In this document: piece after piece, positions 1-10,840 of the stretch
Numbering within the stretch: position 1 is the first letter of the stretch
How the letters are laid out: each line of letters starts with the position of its first letter
NCBI GenBank assembly: GCA_028386065.3
Contig: JAKUCV010001843.1
Location: 62,001-126,000 of the forward strand
Origin: Turnera subulata
Lineage: Eukaryota > Streptophyta > Magnoliopsida > Malpighiales > Passifloraceae
Length of the DNA: 64,000 nucleotides
Direction of reading: 5' to 3'
Translations under genes and position numbers: made by a program
Notes under the pieces: model-generated
The model's input: the letters and a program-made list of their open reading frames with translations, nothing else
The model's database searches: none
What the model was told of the DNA's origin: nothing

Positions 1-661
1 CTTGACCTGGGTTCTTGTGATAAGCATGTCTATGCTTGGGATGTCTATCCCGTGATAATTTTTGGGATGTCTATCCCTGGGTTCGTATTTTTGGGATGTC
101 GATCCCTGGGTTCTCTGGATTTGGTCTGGCACCCGGAATGTGTTGATAACCAGGTCTGACCGCTAGCTTATCCGTGACGGGGCCCGGAAAGATAAAATTG
201 GAAATTGGATTTTGTTTGAGTCTTTTGATTTATTTTGGCGGTTTTTGCCTGTTTTTGGACTTGAGTAATTTTAGTGTTCATATTGATTGTCTTTCCTTCG
301 TCGGTGAGCACTTCGGACTCACCCCTCACCTGCGGGCTTTCATCCCGTAGGATGAGTTATTTTTGGTACAAGATTGGTGCATTCCAGACAGGCTGCGACG
401 TTATCCCTTGGACAGGGCTTGGATCCATAGTTTGCATCAGTGTCACATACAGTGTTTGTGAGTTATTAAAGTCTTCCGCTGTGCATTGTTTTTACTATTA
501 TTGGGCCATTGGGCCGGTTGAGTTATTGTTGTTGTTTTTATGTTGGGCTGTTGAGCCCGGATATCTATTGTATACACTGTATGCTGGGCTTTGTTGGGTT
601 GGGTTGTTACAGTTCCGGAACGTGTTTACTGTGTACGGTAAATACGGGTCGGAGCGTTTCA
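1..661 (+). mobile_element. Family A long LTR, 3' end (left part outside window)
   Basis: This segment matches the last ~660 bases of the LTR at 50658-53285, in the same orientation. It ends in the family's conserved GGAGCGTTTCA. It carries four perfect hairpins (22-106), the conserved dyad block (302-352) and the 3' terminal region. Its 5' end lies left of the window, so target-site duplication cannot be tested; the five bases after the end are AAACC. No coding capacity is visible. The copy is probably a solo LTR or the 3' LTR of a longer element. Confidence 0.85.
22..106 (+). repeat. Hairpin array in family A LTR (copy 1)
   Basis: Four perfect inverted repeats with 4-base loops: AAGCAT-GTCT-ATGCTT at 22-37, GGGAT-GTCT-ATCCC at 38-51 and 64-77, and GGGAT-GTCG-ATCCC at 93-106. 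The array probably continues left of the window. Confidence 0.85.
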
Positions 662-803
662 AAACCAGTTGGGAGAGGGTGTGCAACACTGACTCTGACC
701 TTCATCCGAAAAAAGTCCCCTCAAAAGGGACTATCATCCTCAGGCAACTCAGCTTGGAGAAGGCCTGGAAAGAACACCGCGGTGGAGGAAACCTTCTTCA
801 ATC

Positions 804-1229
804 TCATATGGGTCGCGGCAGCCCACGAACCTGAACCCAAAACTCAGCCTCCTGGAAATTAATCATATCAAGAGTGGCGTCTGAGGGCCATTCTCTCAGA
901 ACAAAAGCATGACCCGCCACTGACCAGGGGACACCATGAAGAACTCTCATCTTGTCTCGTTTAGATTCAAAGCGAAAGAGGAAGGTATTGCCCCTTACCT
1001 CGGTTGTATCTAAAGGTTTAGCCAAATTCCAAGCTCTAGTAAGAGTTTCAGCCACCATGCGTGGGTTAAAGCGCTTGAAATCAGCATGAATTTTGCCGAC
1101 CAGAATTGGTTTCCCTTGGTTGATAGCTTGCTCATCATCATCGCTATCAAGATCCAAGGCCGGCTCCACATAGCCATCCTCCTCAACTGGGACATATTCA
1201 TTTTTCTCTTCATCAAACTTCCATCTCAT
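804..1229 (-). pseudogene. DUF4283 / LINE ORF1-like fragment
   Basis: The minus-strand reading frame from an ATG at 1229 gives about 140 residues. It has an acidic N-terminus, then the DUF4283 pattern seen in plant LINE ORF1 and zinc-knuckle proteins, including TLTRAWNLAKP, FLFRFESKRD and GVPWSVAGHAFVLREW. It stops at 804, inside the DUF4283 domain, and no CCHC knuckle follows, so the fragment is truncated. A family A LTR ends 143 bases further down. A CT-rich leader with (GA)n lies upstream. It is most likely a dead LINE 5' end; a domesticated DUF4283 gene is less likely. Confidence 0.7.
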
Positions 1230-2009
1230 GATGATAACCAAAAAAGGGGATAAAAGATAAACACACAATAATAAACTGTCGTGACAGAGTATGTAAGAGA
1301 CTCTTCAAATCAAGGGAAAGGGAAATAAAGTCCACAGAGTAGAGGGACAAAGAGACTCATCTCAGAGAGAGAGAGAAAGTAATGAGGGGGTGTAGGAACT
1401 TGTATAGCTGTCAGAGTTGCTTCTACTTTGTGATTTTCACTTACCATAGTATAATAAAAATTCAAAATCTAAGGGGGCGTGACTTCTGGTTACTCTCCCT
1501 AGATCCTTCCCAGGCCAACAATGCTATGTTATTTTCCCGAGCTCTTATGATTCTCGAACAACCAACCAGCTGACTTGGGGCTGAGTCAGTCACCTCTATC
1601 CAATTTTTTTATTGAAAATTAACACTTCCACAAATTGTTTTCCTGGTAACACCGGCCCTTTGGTTGGACTTTTTTTAAAAATAATTATTTATTTTGAAAA
1701 TTTTATTACTTTTTGTTTATTAATTGAAATATTGGTTAGACATGGTTGAGCTGGACTTGGACCTCGTGACTCTTTACTTAGTCACTAAACATGGTCAATG
1801 ATTGGACTGGGTTTAATAACCTTGTATAGATTTTTTTTTGGTGTAAATAAGATGTTGAATTTAGACTGTTAGCGGAAATTATCTACAAGATCTAGTGCCC
1901 AAAAAAATTATTTTTATAAAGAGAATAAAACACTTAAGTTATGACAAAACTTATTTGATAGGATACTCTACCATTTATATTCTTCCCAAGCAATTTAAGT
2001 CGCGGATTA
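1230..2009. other. Intergenic, upstream of the DUF4283 relic
   Basis: AT-rich sequence with a GA-rich stretch near 1360-1380 that would be the 5' leader of the minus-strand relic. No credible gene or repeat boundary was seen. Confidence 0.5.
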
Positions 2010-2019
2010 GAGAAAGAAT

Positions 2020-3160
2020 GGATTAAAGTGTTTTTTGGTCCCTGTGTAAGGCCTCGAAGTTATATTTCATCCTCGTGTAGGTTTTTGGCCTCTTTTCATC
2101 CCTCCATTCGACCCATTTGGTTCGTCAGGCCAAAATCCGGCCAAAATCGCTGACGTGGCATATTTTCCGGTGCCACATAAGATTTTTGGGTCCCACATGT
2201 CAGGAAAAACCCAAAACCAAACCAGGATCCACCCGACCGGTTCCGCCCACCTTAATAACCCGGAACCCAAAATATAATTTTATAATTTTTAATTATACAA
2301 ATAATTTGAATAATAAAATTAGCCTATTTCTAAAATAATAAAACATAATATATATTTTTAATTATATATTTAATAAAAAATTCACAAAATAAAAATTTTT
2401 TATTTTAAAATAATAAAACATAACATACATCAAACCATTCAAATTTTATAATTTTTATATATATATATATATATTATATTTAATAAAAAATTCAAAAAAT
2501 AAAAATATTTATTTTAAAATAATCAAACATAATATACATCAAACCATTTATTTTTTTTATTTTTTATTTTTTTATTTTTTACTTTGTGAATTTTTTATAT
2601 ATAAAATTAAAAAAATATAAAAAATATAAAATTTGAGTGGTTTGATGTATATTATGTTTTATTATTTTCAAATAATTATTTTTATTTTGTGATTTTTTTT
2701 ATTAAATATAAATTAAAAATATACAAAAATCATAAAATTTGGATGGTTTGATGTATATTATGCTTTATTATTTTTTAAAAAAATATTTTTATTTTGTAAA
2801 TTTTTTATTAAATATAAAATAAAAAATATATATTATGTTTGATTATTTTAGAAATAGGCTAATTTATTATTCAAATTATTTGTATAATTAAAAATAATAT
2901 TAATTATATTTTGGGTTCCGGGTTATTTAGGTGGGCGGAACCGGTCGGGTGGATCCTGGTTTGGTTTTGGATTTTTCTGATATGTGGGACCCAAAAATCT
3001 GATGTGGCACCGGAAACTATGCCACGTCAGCTATTTTGGCCGGATTTTGGCCGGACGAACCAAATGGGTCGAACAGAGGAATGAAAAGAGGCCAAAAACC
3101 TACACGAGGATGAAATCCAACTTTTAGGCCTTACATAGGGACCAAAAAATACTTTAATCC
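2020..3160. mobile_element. 1.14 kb foldback MITE, Mutator-like
   Basis: The element is one long imperfect palindrome. Its outer ends are GGATTAAAGTGTTTTTTGGT and the matching complement ending in ACTTTAATCC. The arms (about 2020-2340 and 2840-3160) mirror each other, including GCTGACGTGGCA, the CCGGTTCCGCCCACC segment and the AT-rich inner arms. The flanks carry an identical 10-bp duplication, GAGAAAGAAT, at 2010-2019 and 3161-3170. Long terminal inverted repeats plus 9-11 bp duplications are typical of Mutator-like elements. The centre is A/T only and no transposase is present, so the element is non-autonomous. Confidence 0.9.
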
Positions 3161-3170
3161 GAGAAAGAAT

Positions 3171-3895
3171 ATATAAGAAAAGAAAAAGCAGCAGACACAC
3201 TCTACTCGTATAAACGGTTGTAAAAAATAAAAATTACTCTATGTTCCCGTTTGTATTGTAAATTCTACCCTTTTGTGTTTGCTGTTACTGTCTTTGTAAT
3301 TCAGATGTATTTGTGTTTGATACGTTCTCTCAATAAAAAGCTTACTCGTTAGCATACAAAAAAAAAAAACTCAGTATACTAAAAGGATATAACTAGCAAT
3401 CAGTTTATCCAGGTTACAGTTAACGACAATTTATATGTTTGTATTTCCGTTAATATGTTCATTATTTATTTTTTTATATTTTCACATTAATCAATGATAT
3501 CTTATATCCACGAAAGAATCTGATGATCTGAAGCAAGAGCAAGAATTCTTTCCAGCACAAAGGGATACAATTAATATTGCATGAGGATCAAATTCTTCAT
3601 CTTTTCCTGGACCTGCAACCATGGATAGAAATCAATGAACAAGCTTTAGCTTGACAAGCCCAGGATGGTCTACAAAGAACCAGAATAAACAAAAGTGGAG
3701 CATAATTCAATCAACAAATAAACTCCAATCAATCTATTTCGCTGATTTAATTTAATATTCTCCAACATTTAATTGAATCAATTTCATATATTATTTTCAG
3801 AATTAATTAAGCGATTATTGATGACTGAAATCCAGAGGTCACATCATCATGCAAAAAACACAGTAATTAAGCAGGTAAGGAGATCTTACGACTTG
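3171..3895 (-). other. 3' region of the OTU gene
   Basis: A possible 3'-terminal exon on the minus strand starts at 3612, after an AG acceptor in TGGTTGCAG. A donor-like GTAAGA overlaps the stop codon of the last coding exon. If this splice is used, the protein would end a few residues later, otherwise the segment is 3' UTR or intergenic. The rest of the interval is AT-rich with no other gene seen. Confidence 0.4.
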
Positions 3896-5429
3896 GATTG
3901 GGGAGCACTAATCGTCAGAGTTGGTAATGCATCATAATGTCCATAACCATGATAGAGCACACGGATGGGATTTTCCATACCATACTCTTGACCATATTCT
4001 GCTATTACTTTGAGGCTACCAGAATGTTTATCTCGCATGTATACGGTGATTGCCGTCCTATATATGATTGAAAAAAAAAAAAAATAGCAAGATCACATCA
4101 AAGTGAATTAACCTAAACAATGAGAAATTGCAAGATCACATCCAGAGGCGAAATACAGTAAACTGATCAGGCACTAGCGAAAAGTAGAAAACTTTTAGTT
4201 AAACAAAACAAAACCCTGCATGTTGATATACAGCATAGTATTTATTTTTTCCCTATCAAAGAGGTAACCTTCAATTTTTCCTCACTAGGATATAATTTCA
4301 AGGGGAAAGTTATTATGAAAGGATAAAATGATTAAACAAAACAACCAACAGCAACAATAGTAAGATGCCGTTTCTGCAACTTCAACTATATGGTTGTTGG
4401 GTGGAGAAAAAGTAGCTTTATTTATTTTTTTTCCTTTCTTCTGAAGGAAGAAAAACTCAACTGCAATTTTAAAAAATTGGAAGGAGACCAAAAGAAGAAC
4501 ATACTTTAGAACGTGTGAAGACATAAGCAGCTCAGGCTCTCCTCCCCAAACGTGTGGTTGCCTCATTTGCACAATATAATTGTCAAAATCATCTTCCAGA
4601 AACCTGTTTAATGCATGAAAGTTTAAATGCTTTCCAGAAAATAGCTGGGAATCGGATCACATGAAAAAGGGAGACTGAAAGAGAAACCAAAATTTTTAGA
4701 ATTAATCACCAAAATTTATGACTTAATAAGACATACCACTCAGTGTCCTTCCGCCGCTTAATAAATTCATCTACAACCTGTCCCAAACATCATAGATTTT
4801 TTCACCAACAGAATCAAAACACTAATGAATGATAGAATATCATAAAAAGACCAACCAAGAGCACAGGTTCTTAAAAAATGTAGTAGTTCAAAGTAAACCA
4901 ATCTATACAAATTATGTACGGTGCAAATAGGAAAATGAACAAATATGTAGAAATTGAAACATATTATGCAAAGTTCTCACTTTTAAATTTGGTAAAGATG
5001 AACTAAGAAACATTTAACCCTCCGCAACAGTGACAACTTCATTGACTGAAACTCAGAAAAACTGAATGAAAAAAACTTAAAAACCAACCTTAGCTCTGAG
5101 CTCATCAGCTAGTTCTTTCTCGAGGCTCTCGTTCGGAGACGATTTCCCTGCCCTAAGGTATGCGCCGTGCGCCACCGACCGGAACAAACATCTTCCATCT
5201 CCGGGTACGCCTTTACAAATCAAATAAATTAAGGAACCATCAAATTAATTAACACATCGTCAAAAACACAACTGAACAATGAATGCCTGACCAGAGCTAA
5301 CTGATGATCAGGATATGCAAACAAGATATCATAATTAAAGAGAAACTAAAAAATTCTTAAACCAAAAAAAAAAAAAAATTCTGGGCGGATGGTGTGAGGA
5401 CGACAAAACGCACCTAAGCCGTGATCCAT
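3896..5429 (-). CDS. OTU-domain deubiquitinating cysteine protease, five exons
   Basis: An OTU-family ubiquitin isopeptidase, reconstructed from splice sites and too fragmented to show as one open frame. Coding exons on the minus strand are 5429-5414, 5210-5089, 4777-4737, 4603-4505 and 4057-3896. All introns are GT/AG and the reading phases agree across every junction. The ~149-residue product has the catalytic cysteine motif GDGRCLFRSV (Cys about residue 13), the central QPHVWGGEPELL (about 75-86) and the catalytic histidine in YHGYGHYDAL (His about 133). The order and spacing fit plant OTU proteases. The very short N-terminus before the catalytic Cys is unusual and an upstream exon may exist. 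It is divergent from the gene starting at 6569. Confidence 0.85.
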
Positions 5430-6568
5430 ATCAAATTACACTTTCTCAAAATTTAGCATGCACAATCCAAACTGGCAAACAAAATGAAGAACTAGCTAGC
5501 CCGACATCAAAAGCAAACAGCAACAAGTAAAGGATAAAAATGTTATCAGAAGCCAAAATACAAGGGAAAGGCATAAACCAATATTCATTTCTTGGGAAAT
5601 CAGTTTTTCACATATCAGGTTTTGTTACCAAGAGCTGCCTCCGGTTTGGGCATTTTCCGGGCTGGGATGCCAAAAAAACGCATCCAACGACCACTTACTC
5701 TTACTCACACAGTTCTTTTTCCATTCTTTTAATTTGAACAAATTTTTTTTTTTTTTGAGTTGTGGCTCTAATTTTTTTCCCTTTCTATTGGATTCGATTC
5801 GATAAGGAGACTGAAAATAACCTGTAAATTAAGGAGGTGGAGGGAGACGGGGATAAGGGAAGAAGAACAGCATTTCTACTTTTTTGCTGGTGTTTTGGGA
5901 ATCACGGAATCGCATTCGATGCCTTTTTGGCGCGCGGGGAATGCCACTGCCACTCTTTTTATTTTTTGAAAAAAAAAAGTTGTTTTCACGTTTTTATCAA
6001 TACTTATTCTTTCTCAGCGTTACACCGTCTGTATGGTCCCGTTACTATTCTCTTTTTCCAGAAGCTACCTATTACTGGTGTTTTTCAATTTTTCCAAGGA
6101 TAAAAGAGCGTGTCTGTTCTTTTTTCCTCTTAAAATAAACGTTGAAAATTTGGAAACCAAGTTAAAATTTCCAAATAATTAGACATCCCATAATTAATAC
6201 CCCTAATCGGACATTCTTAGACATGTGCTGATAAATTAAGGCTGTAATCTGAACCAGAAAAGAATATGACTATGATTTTTAAACCAATTGCCATCCTCCA
6301 TCAGAATTGCCTGAGATTATTCCATGAGAAAAACAAAATTCATAATCAAATCTAGGGTCTAAACTCTAAACCGCCAAGTCCAAATTATTGATTGCAAATT
6401 AATGGCAATTATTTATAGCAGAACATTTAATGAGGAATTTCGCTAAAGATTCTTTGAACACTAATGTCGTTGACCTTGAATTTTTAGGTTCAAAAAATGA
6501 AATCCATGTAATCTAACGGCGGGGAATCCTCTCTTGCTCGTAGGGAAATAGCTCAATCAAGGCCTAAG
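5430..6568. other. Divergent intergenic region between OTU gene and 6569 gene
   Basis: About 1.1 kb separates the start of the minus-strand OTU gene from the start of the plus-strand gene at 6569, so it should hold both promoters. It has T-rich tracts near 5740-5780. The open frames here (5540-6138) lack codon structure or family resemblance and I do not treat them as genes. Confidence 0.5.
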
Positions 6569-8321
6569 ATGAAGTTCCAGAAATACTCGTACAGGCCCAA
6601 AATTCGAAATTTGAAGAGCATTAAGTTGAATAGCAGTACTAATTATGGAAAGCAGCAACCGGTAATTGACCTATTTTGGCATTACAAAAGCAAAAGAAAA
6701 CCGTTGCAGGGTTTTTGTTTTAGAATTACAGGGATTAGTTTCTACGTCCCAGCATTTTCCCCTCTCTCAAAAGCCTCGCTTCTTTCTATTTCTTGTTCTT
6801 GGTAAAATTTCTTGCTGGGAGTTTTGCCAAGGGATCCGCGTAGATGGTAAGAGTTCTTAACCAAACTTTATTTTTCATTACCGTGCATATTTTGATGATC
6901 ATATTTTCAATGTGTTTATAATAAAACAGAATTACAATTCCTTGTATTGCTTTCGTTATAATTTTATGGCCAATTTTGGTGGCATTGGAAAGAAACATAT
7001 AAACAACTTGTCAGCAATATGTTTTGATTACCACGCATACCATGTTCTATGTTTTTGGACATAAAAAATGCATCAAGATTAGAGTCTTTGCATCTTGCAA
7101 TAGCAGACACAGATGAAGGCATAAGGTTAAGAAAATCAGAATTACTCGGTGATAAGAAAGTTTTATAGCTGAATTATGGGATATTCTGTCTTCTACTAGT
7201 TGTATAGGCAATTAAAATGTTCTATCTGAATTATCCAGGAATCGAATTCGGCTGCCAGAATGTGTTCGAGACGCCGTCCATTGCACACCTGTGGTGTTTC
7301 TTTTGTAGCAATTGTTCGAGGAGCTTACACAAGAGCTCAATGCTTTAATGAACCCTTTTCTACACTAACAGAGAAGATTGCCAGAATAGGCATGCTTGTT
7401 TCCATTGTTGACTTTGCTGTGAAATATCATTATCACTTGTTAACATTTCTTTCCTTTGTGGATGACCATATATTATTAGCCCTGGAAAACTCGGTCGAGG
7501 CTATTTGCCCTGCCTCAAAACATGTGTTCAACACTATTGACAGGCTAGTAGCAGTTGTAGAAACCTTGCCATCAACAGTTGATGCCGTTGCAGACAAACT
7601 TGACCTGATAATTCACCAAATTCCATTTCTATACTGGGCCTTGGCATGTGCAATCTCGTGTCTGAACTTTTGGATTTCCATTCTGACTCATCAGCGAATG
7701 GACAGCACAAAGGAGAAGGAAATAGGGGTTGATATAAGCAGTGAGGATAGTGTTCAGGAAAGAGCAATTCCTGGAGAGGCAGAAAAGAAAATGAAACTGG
7801 ATGACCCCGGTTTTCATGAAGTTAAGGAAGATTTTAGCCCCTCATCTGCATCGTCAGAAAGTGAAGTTGGAAGCACAGGTTGTTCAGAAGCTGAAATCGA
7901 AGTTGGTTCAAAAGTTGCCAAAGGATGCACGTACAAAGATGCATTGAAGAAAGGTAAAAAGATCACATATAAAGAAGTGTTAGAGAAGGGGAGAAAGGAA
8001 GACATACAAGAGAATCCAAAATGTGATAAAGCGACAAAGGAGAAGATAGAAAACGAGGAAGATTCCGGAGAAGACCTGAGGAGTTCAGAGGTTAACCGGG
8101 TAGCAAATAGGGATGCAGGAACAAAGAAGAATATAGAAGGGCAAGAAGGTATATCAAGGGAAGAGTCCGAATTGTTTAGTTCTGCAACCCAATTATATAT
8201 GGAAGGAGAGGATGAAAATGCGCAGGAAATATTAGCATTATTCGAGACTGCCTGGCTCATGAAACCAGGAGATCAAAGCAAGGAATCCCCCATGTCACGA
8301 AATGCTTCATACCAGTGGTAA
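6569..8321 (+). CDS. Two-exon gene, uncharacterised plant protein with acidic/lysine-rich tail
   Basis: I do not recognise this gene. Exon 1 is 6569-6661 (ATG, 31 codons, donor GTAATT). Exon 2 is 7239-8321 (acceptor TTATCCAG). Both junctions are phase 0, joining a basic N-terminus to a 360-codon open frame, about 391 residues in all. The middle has helical, hydrophobic stretches, including a membrane-like segment FLYWALACAISCLNFWISIL near residue 165. The C-terminal half is highly charged, Ser/Glu/Lys-rich and probably disordered. It contains a short internal repeat (TYKDALKKGKK / TYKEVLEKGRK). The N-terminal helical part vaguely recalls REF/SRPP proteins, but I would not name it on that. The alternative start is the ATG at 7260. 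Confidence 0.65.
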
Positions 8322-9354
8322 AGGAAGCTTAATTTAGTTAGTGTACATGGAGTCCTACTCCACCATGCCTTTATACCATAGAACCAGCTGTTTGTTGGTC
8401 TGACGTTCTTGAAGAACATTTAAAATGAAGCTTGCAAATCATGCATTAGTTTAGTGGAAGTGTGAAACTATCCAGGTAACGTAAAACGTTTGCAGTTGCT
8501 GGGATATTTGTATTTGTACATAAGTCTATCATATTATGGAGGTGACAGGTCCATTTATTTTTGTTGCTGGAACATATTTCACCCAGCTCTTACTTCAGAC
8601 GACCTTTGTTTTAATCATTTATTTTGGAATAGTTAGTTCCATATGTTTCAGAGCCCAGCCACACAAGAGCAAAAAGAATCAGAAAAAAACCTCTTAATTG
8701 TCTAAATCATCACCATTGCAAGATACAAGCAGAGCTGCGTGAGCTGTTGGCAAAAAAGCTTTTTCTGTCATTGAAATATGACATCCACGCCAAAATTAAG
8801 CACCAGTACAAGTTTCATTAGCATTTTAAAGCGCATAGCACAAAGTAATCTAGGGAATCTGATCTTCTTCCTCTTTTTTCTTTCTTTTTTTTTTTTTAAA
8901 AAAAAATTCGTTGCGAAGATTTGATTTCACAAAATGATCAGGCATAAATAGGGAGAGAAAAAGGATTGTCATCATTTAATTTTCGATTTAGTTTAAATGT
9001 TTTGGTATATCATCAAATATTAGCTATTGATTTATTTTTGATGACTAAGATTATGGACAGATTTATTTTCTTATGACTAAGATCATAGAAATAATATATT
9101 ATGAAGTGAGCCGAATCTACCATGTTGGCTATTCTATTTCATAATGATGTATTCCTGCCATAGTTGACTTGTTCTAAAGATTTCACCACAGAAGCTTTCT
9201 TAGCTCAAGCTTTAAAGTTATTACTTCTGGTAGAAGCTGTTCATGTCGTTAACTTATAAAAGAACCCAACATAGCATGCAACTGAAACGCACAAAGCAAT
9301 TTGTGCACAGAAAACTTTATTAATTCCAAACCCATCACTCATCCTCTTTCAGAC
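8322..9354. other. Intergenic and 3' UTR
   Basis: Downstream region of the 6569 gene followed by AT-rich DNA. A stretch near 8380-8450 (GACGTTCTTGAAGAA and on) resembles sequence downstream of AAA copy 5 near 59695, suggesting an old shared duplication. The last ~60 bases resemble the 5' UTR of the AAA-ATPase copies (ACAAAGCAATT, CACAGAAAAC). Confidence 0.45.
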
Positions 9355-10840
9355 ATGTTCTCACAAGTAAGGAAGCCTTCAACAAGTTCGGTTTTATCAA
9401 CATACACTGCCTTGGCAGCATCTGCAATGCTTGTTCGCACTATAATCAGGGAGCTGCAGACCATTGCCAACCAGTTAGTTCCCAAGAAACTCCAAGAGAA
9501 ACTAACATCTTGTCTTGAGGGCCTTTTTGGTGACAAATCTTCACAATTAACTCTCATCATCAACGAGACGCTTGGTTTCATCACCAACGAAATGTACCAA
9601 GCTTCTGAAGTTTATCGAGCACAAGAATCACTTCCTCAATTAGCCAGCTCAACATCTTCAAACATCCAGGAGAGACAGAATTCTCACTGATCACTGGCAA
9701 AGGCCAAAAGATTGTTGACACTTTTGAAGGGATGGATTTGGAGTGGGAGTTTGTAGCCACCAAAACCCGACAACGAGTTAATGACAGGGAAGAAATTCAT
9801 GACTTATAAGATGACTAAGAAGTTCTTGAAAAGGAACTGGGTCAGATCCCGAACTCCACTCATTATGTTTCCATCAAACTATCCCCTACTAACTACTTGT
9901 TGTGGCGTGCCCAGGTTAAGGCCTTCATTACGGGTCAAGGCTTGTGGGGTTACATTGATGGTTCTGTTCTCTGCCCTGCCGCCACTCAAGAAGGTGCCAA
10001 ACCAAATCCTGCTCATGCGACTTGGATTCAACAGGATCAACTCCTGGTTAGCACCTTGTATTCCTCCATGACTGAAAGTGTCATGCCTATGGTGATGGAT
10101 TTGCCTACTTCAAAGGCAGTATGGGATGCTCTGGCCGCGAACTTTGCCTCTCCTTCTCAAACCAGAATCATGGAGTTGCACCTTGCTTTGCAACGGCTGA
10201 CTCAAAAGGATGACCCTGTGTCAGACTATCTCTATCGTGCCAAAGCCATCTCCGATGGCCTCGCTGCTGCTGGCCGACCCCTGTCCACAAAACAGAAAAT
10301 AAGGACAAGGTCCTAAAGACTTACCTGCCATATGTTGTGGAGAGAGCAAATGCCATAAAATTGAAAATAGGATGGTCAAGATCTTTTCACTTGGAAGAAA
10401 TTTCAAAGGTGCCAACCTTAATCATCCTTCAACTTTTGACACATTTGCAATGGACCCTGTACTGAAGAAGGAGCTGAAGGATGACTTGGACAGATTTATT
10501 GATAAGAAGGATTTCTACCGCGGAGTAGGAAAACTATGGAAACGGGGGTACTTATTGTGGTGGTCCACCAGGTACAGGGAAATCAAGCTTGGTTGCTGCC
10601 ATGGCCAATTATCTGAAATTTGACATCTATGACATGGAACTGGCCAGCTTTCGTAGCAATTCAGATATAAGGAGAATTCTGACTACCACGTCAAACGCAG
10701 AGATCGCAGAGGAACTTACTAAAACTCATGATGTTGTTGCTGCACTTAGTGGACTGATTAATTTTCTAACAATGAAGAAGCAGACAAATTGGGAAATAGA
10801 AGTTGATAAAAGCATCAAAGACGAGGGAAATGAAAATTAG
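9355..10840 (+). pseudogene. AAA-ATPase copy 1 (BCS1/HSR4-type), dead
   Basis: The frame opening at 9355 matches the first ~110 residues of the intact copies (STSSVLSTYTA, QLVPKKLQEKL, LTLIINE) and then shifts frame at about 9680. After a Copia gag insert, homology resumes at about 10306 (DKVLKTYLP). A one-base insertion before the P-loop destroys Walker A: the frame reads LWWSTRY where the intact genes read LLYGPPGTGK. The sequence then jumps from the codons for LTTTSN straight to those for AEIAEELTKTHDV, so Walker B, the intron and the arginine-finger region are deleted. It cannot make a working ATPase. Confidence 0.9.
9830..10303 (+). mobile_element. Ty1/Copia gag fragment inside AAA copy 1
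   Basis: An open frame of ~155 residues matches the Copia gag (UBN2-type) polyprotein: LSPTNYLLWRAQVKAF, GYIDGS, TSKAVWDALAANFAS, MELHLALQRLTQKDDPVSDY. No LTR, protease or other pol domain is next to it and no target duplication is visible. It has the same orientation as the host pseudogene and replaces a short stretch just before the conserved KDKVLKTYLP. This looks like a captured or filler fragment rather than an intact insertion. Confidence 0.85.

Noticed and set aside
274..862. ORFs with apparent signal or membrane segments
   Set aside because: They lie wholly in the 3' part of a family A LTR and recur in other copies (23534-23731, 24990-25259, 52907-53326). They are not conserved as proteins.
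5540..6138. Three plus-strand ORFs upstream of the OTU gene
   Set aside because: Short, overlapping, T-rich and without family resemblance. They lie in the divergent promoter region.
7814..8260. Minus-strand ORF of 148 codons
   Set aside because: It is the antisense of the charged half of the 6569-8321 gene, with serine-rich shadow composition.
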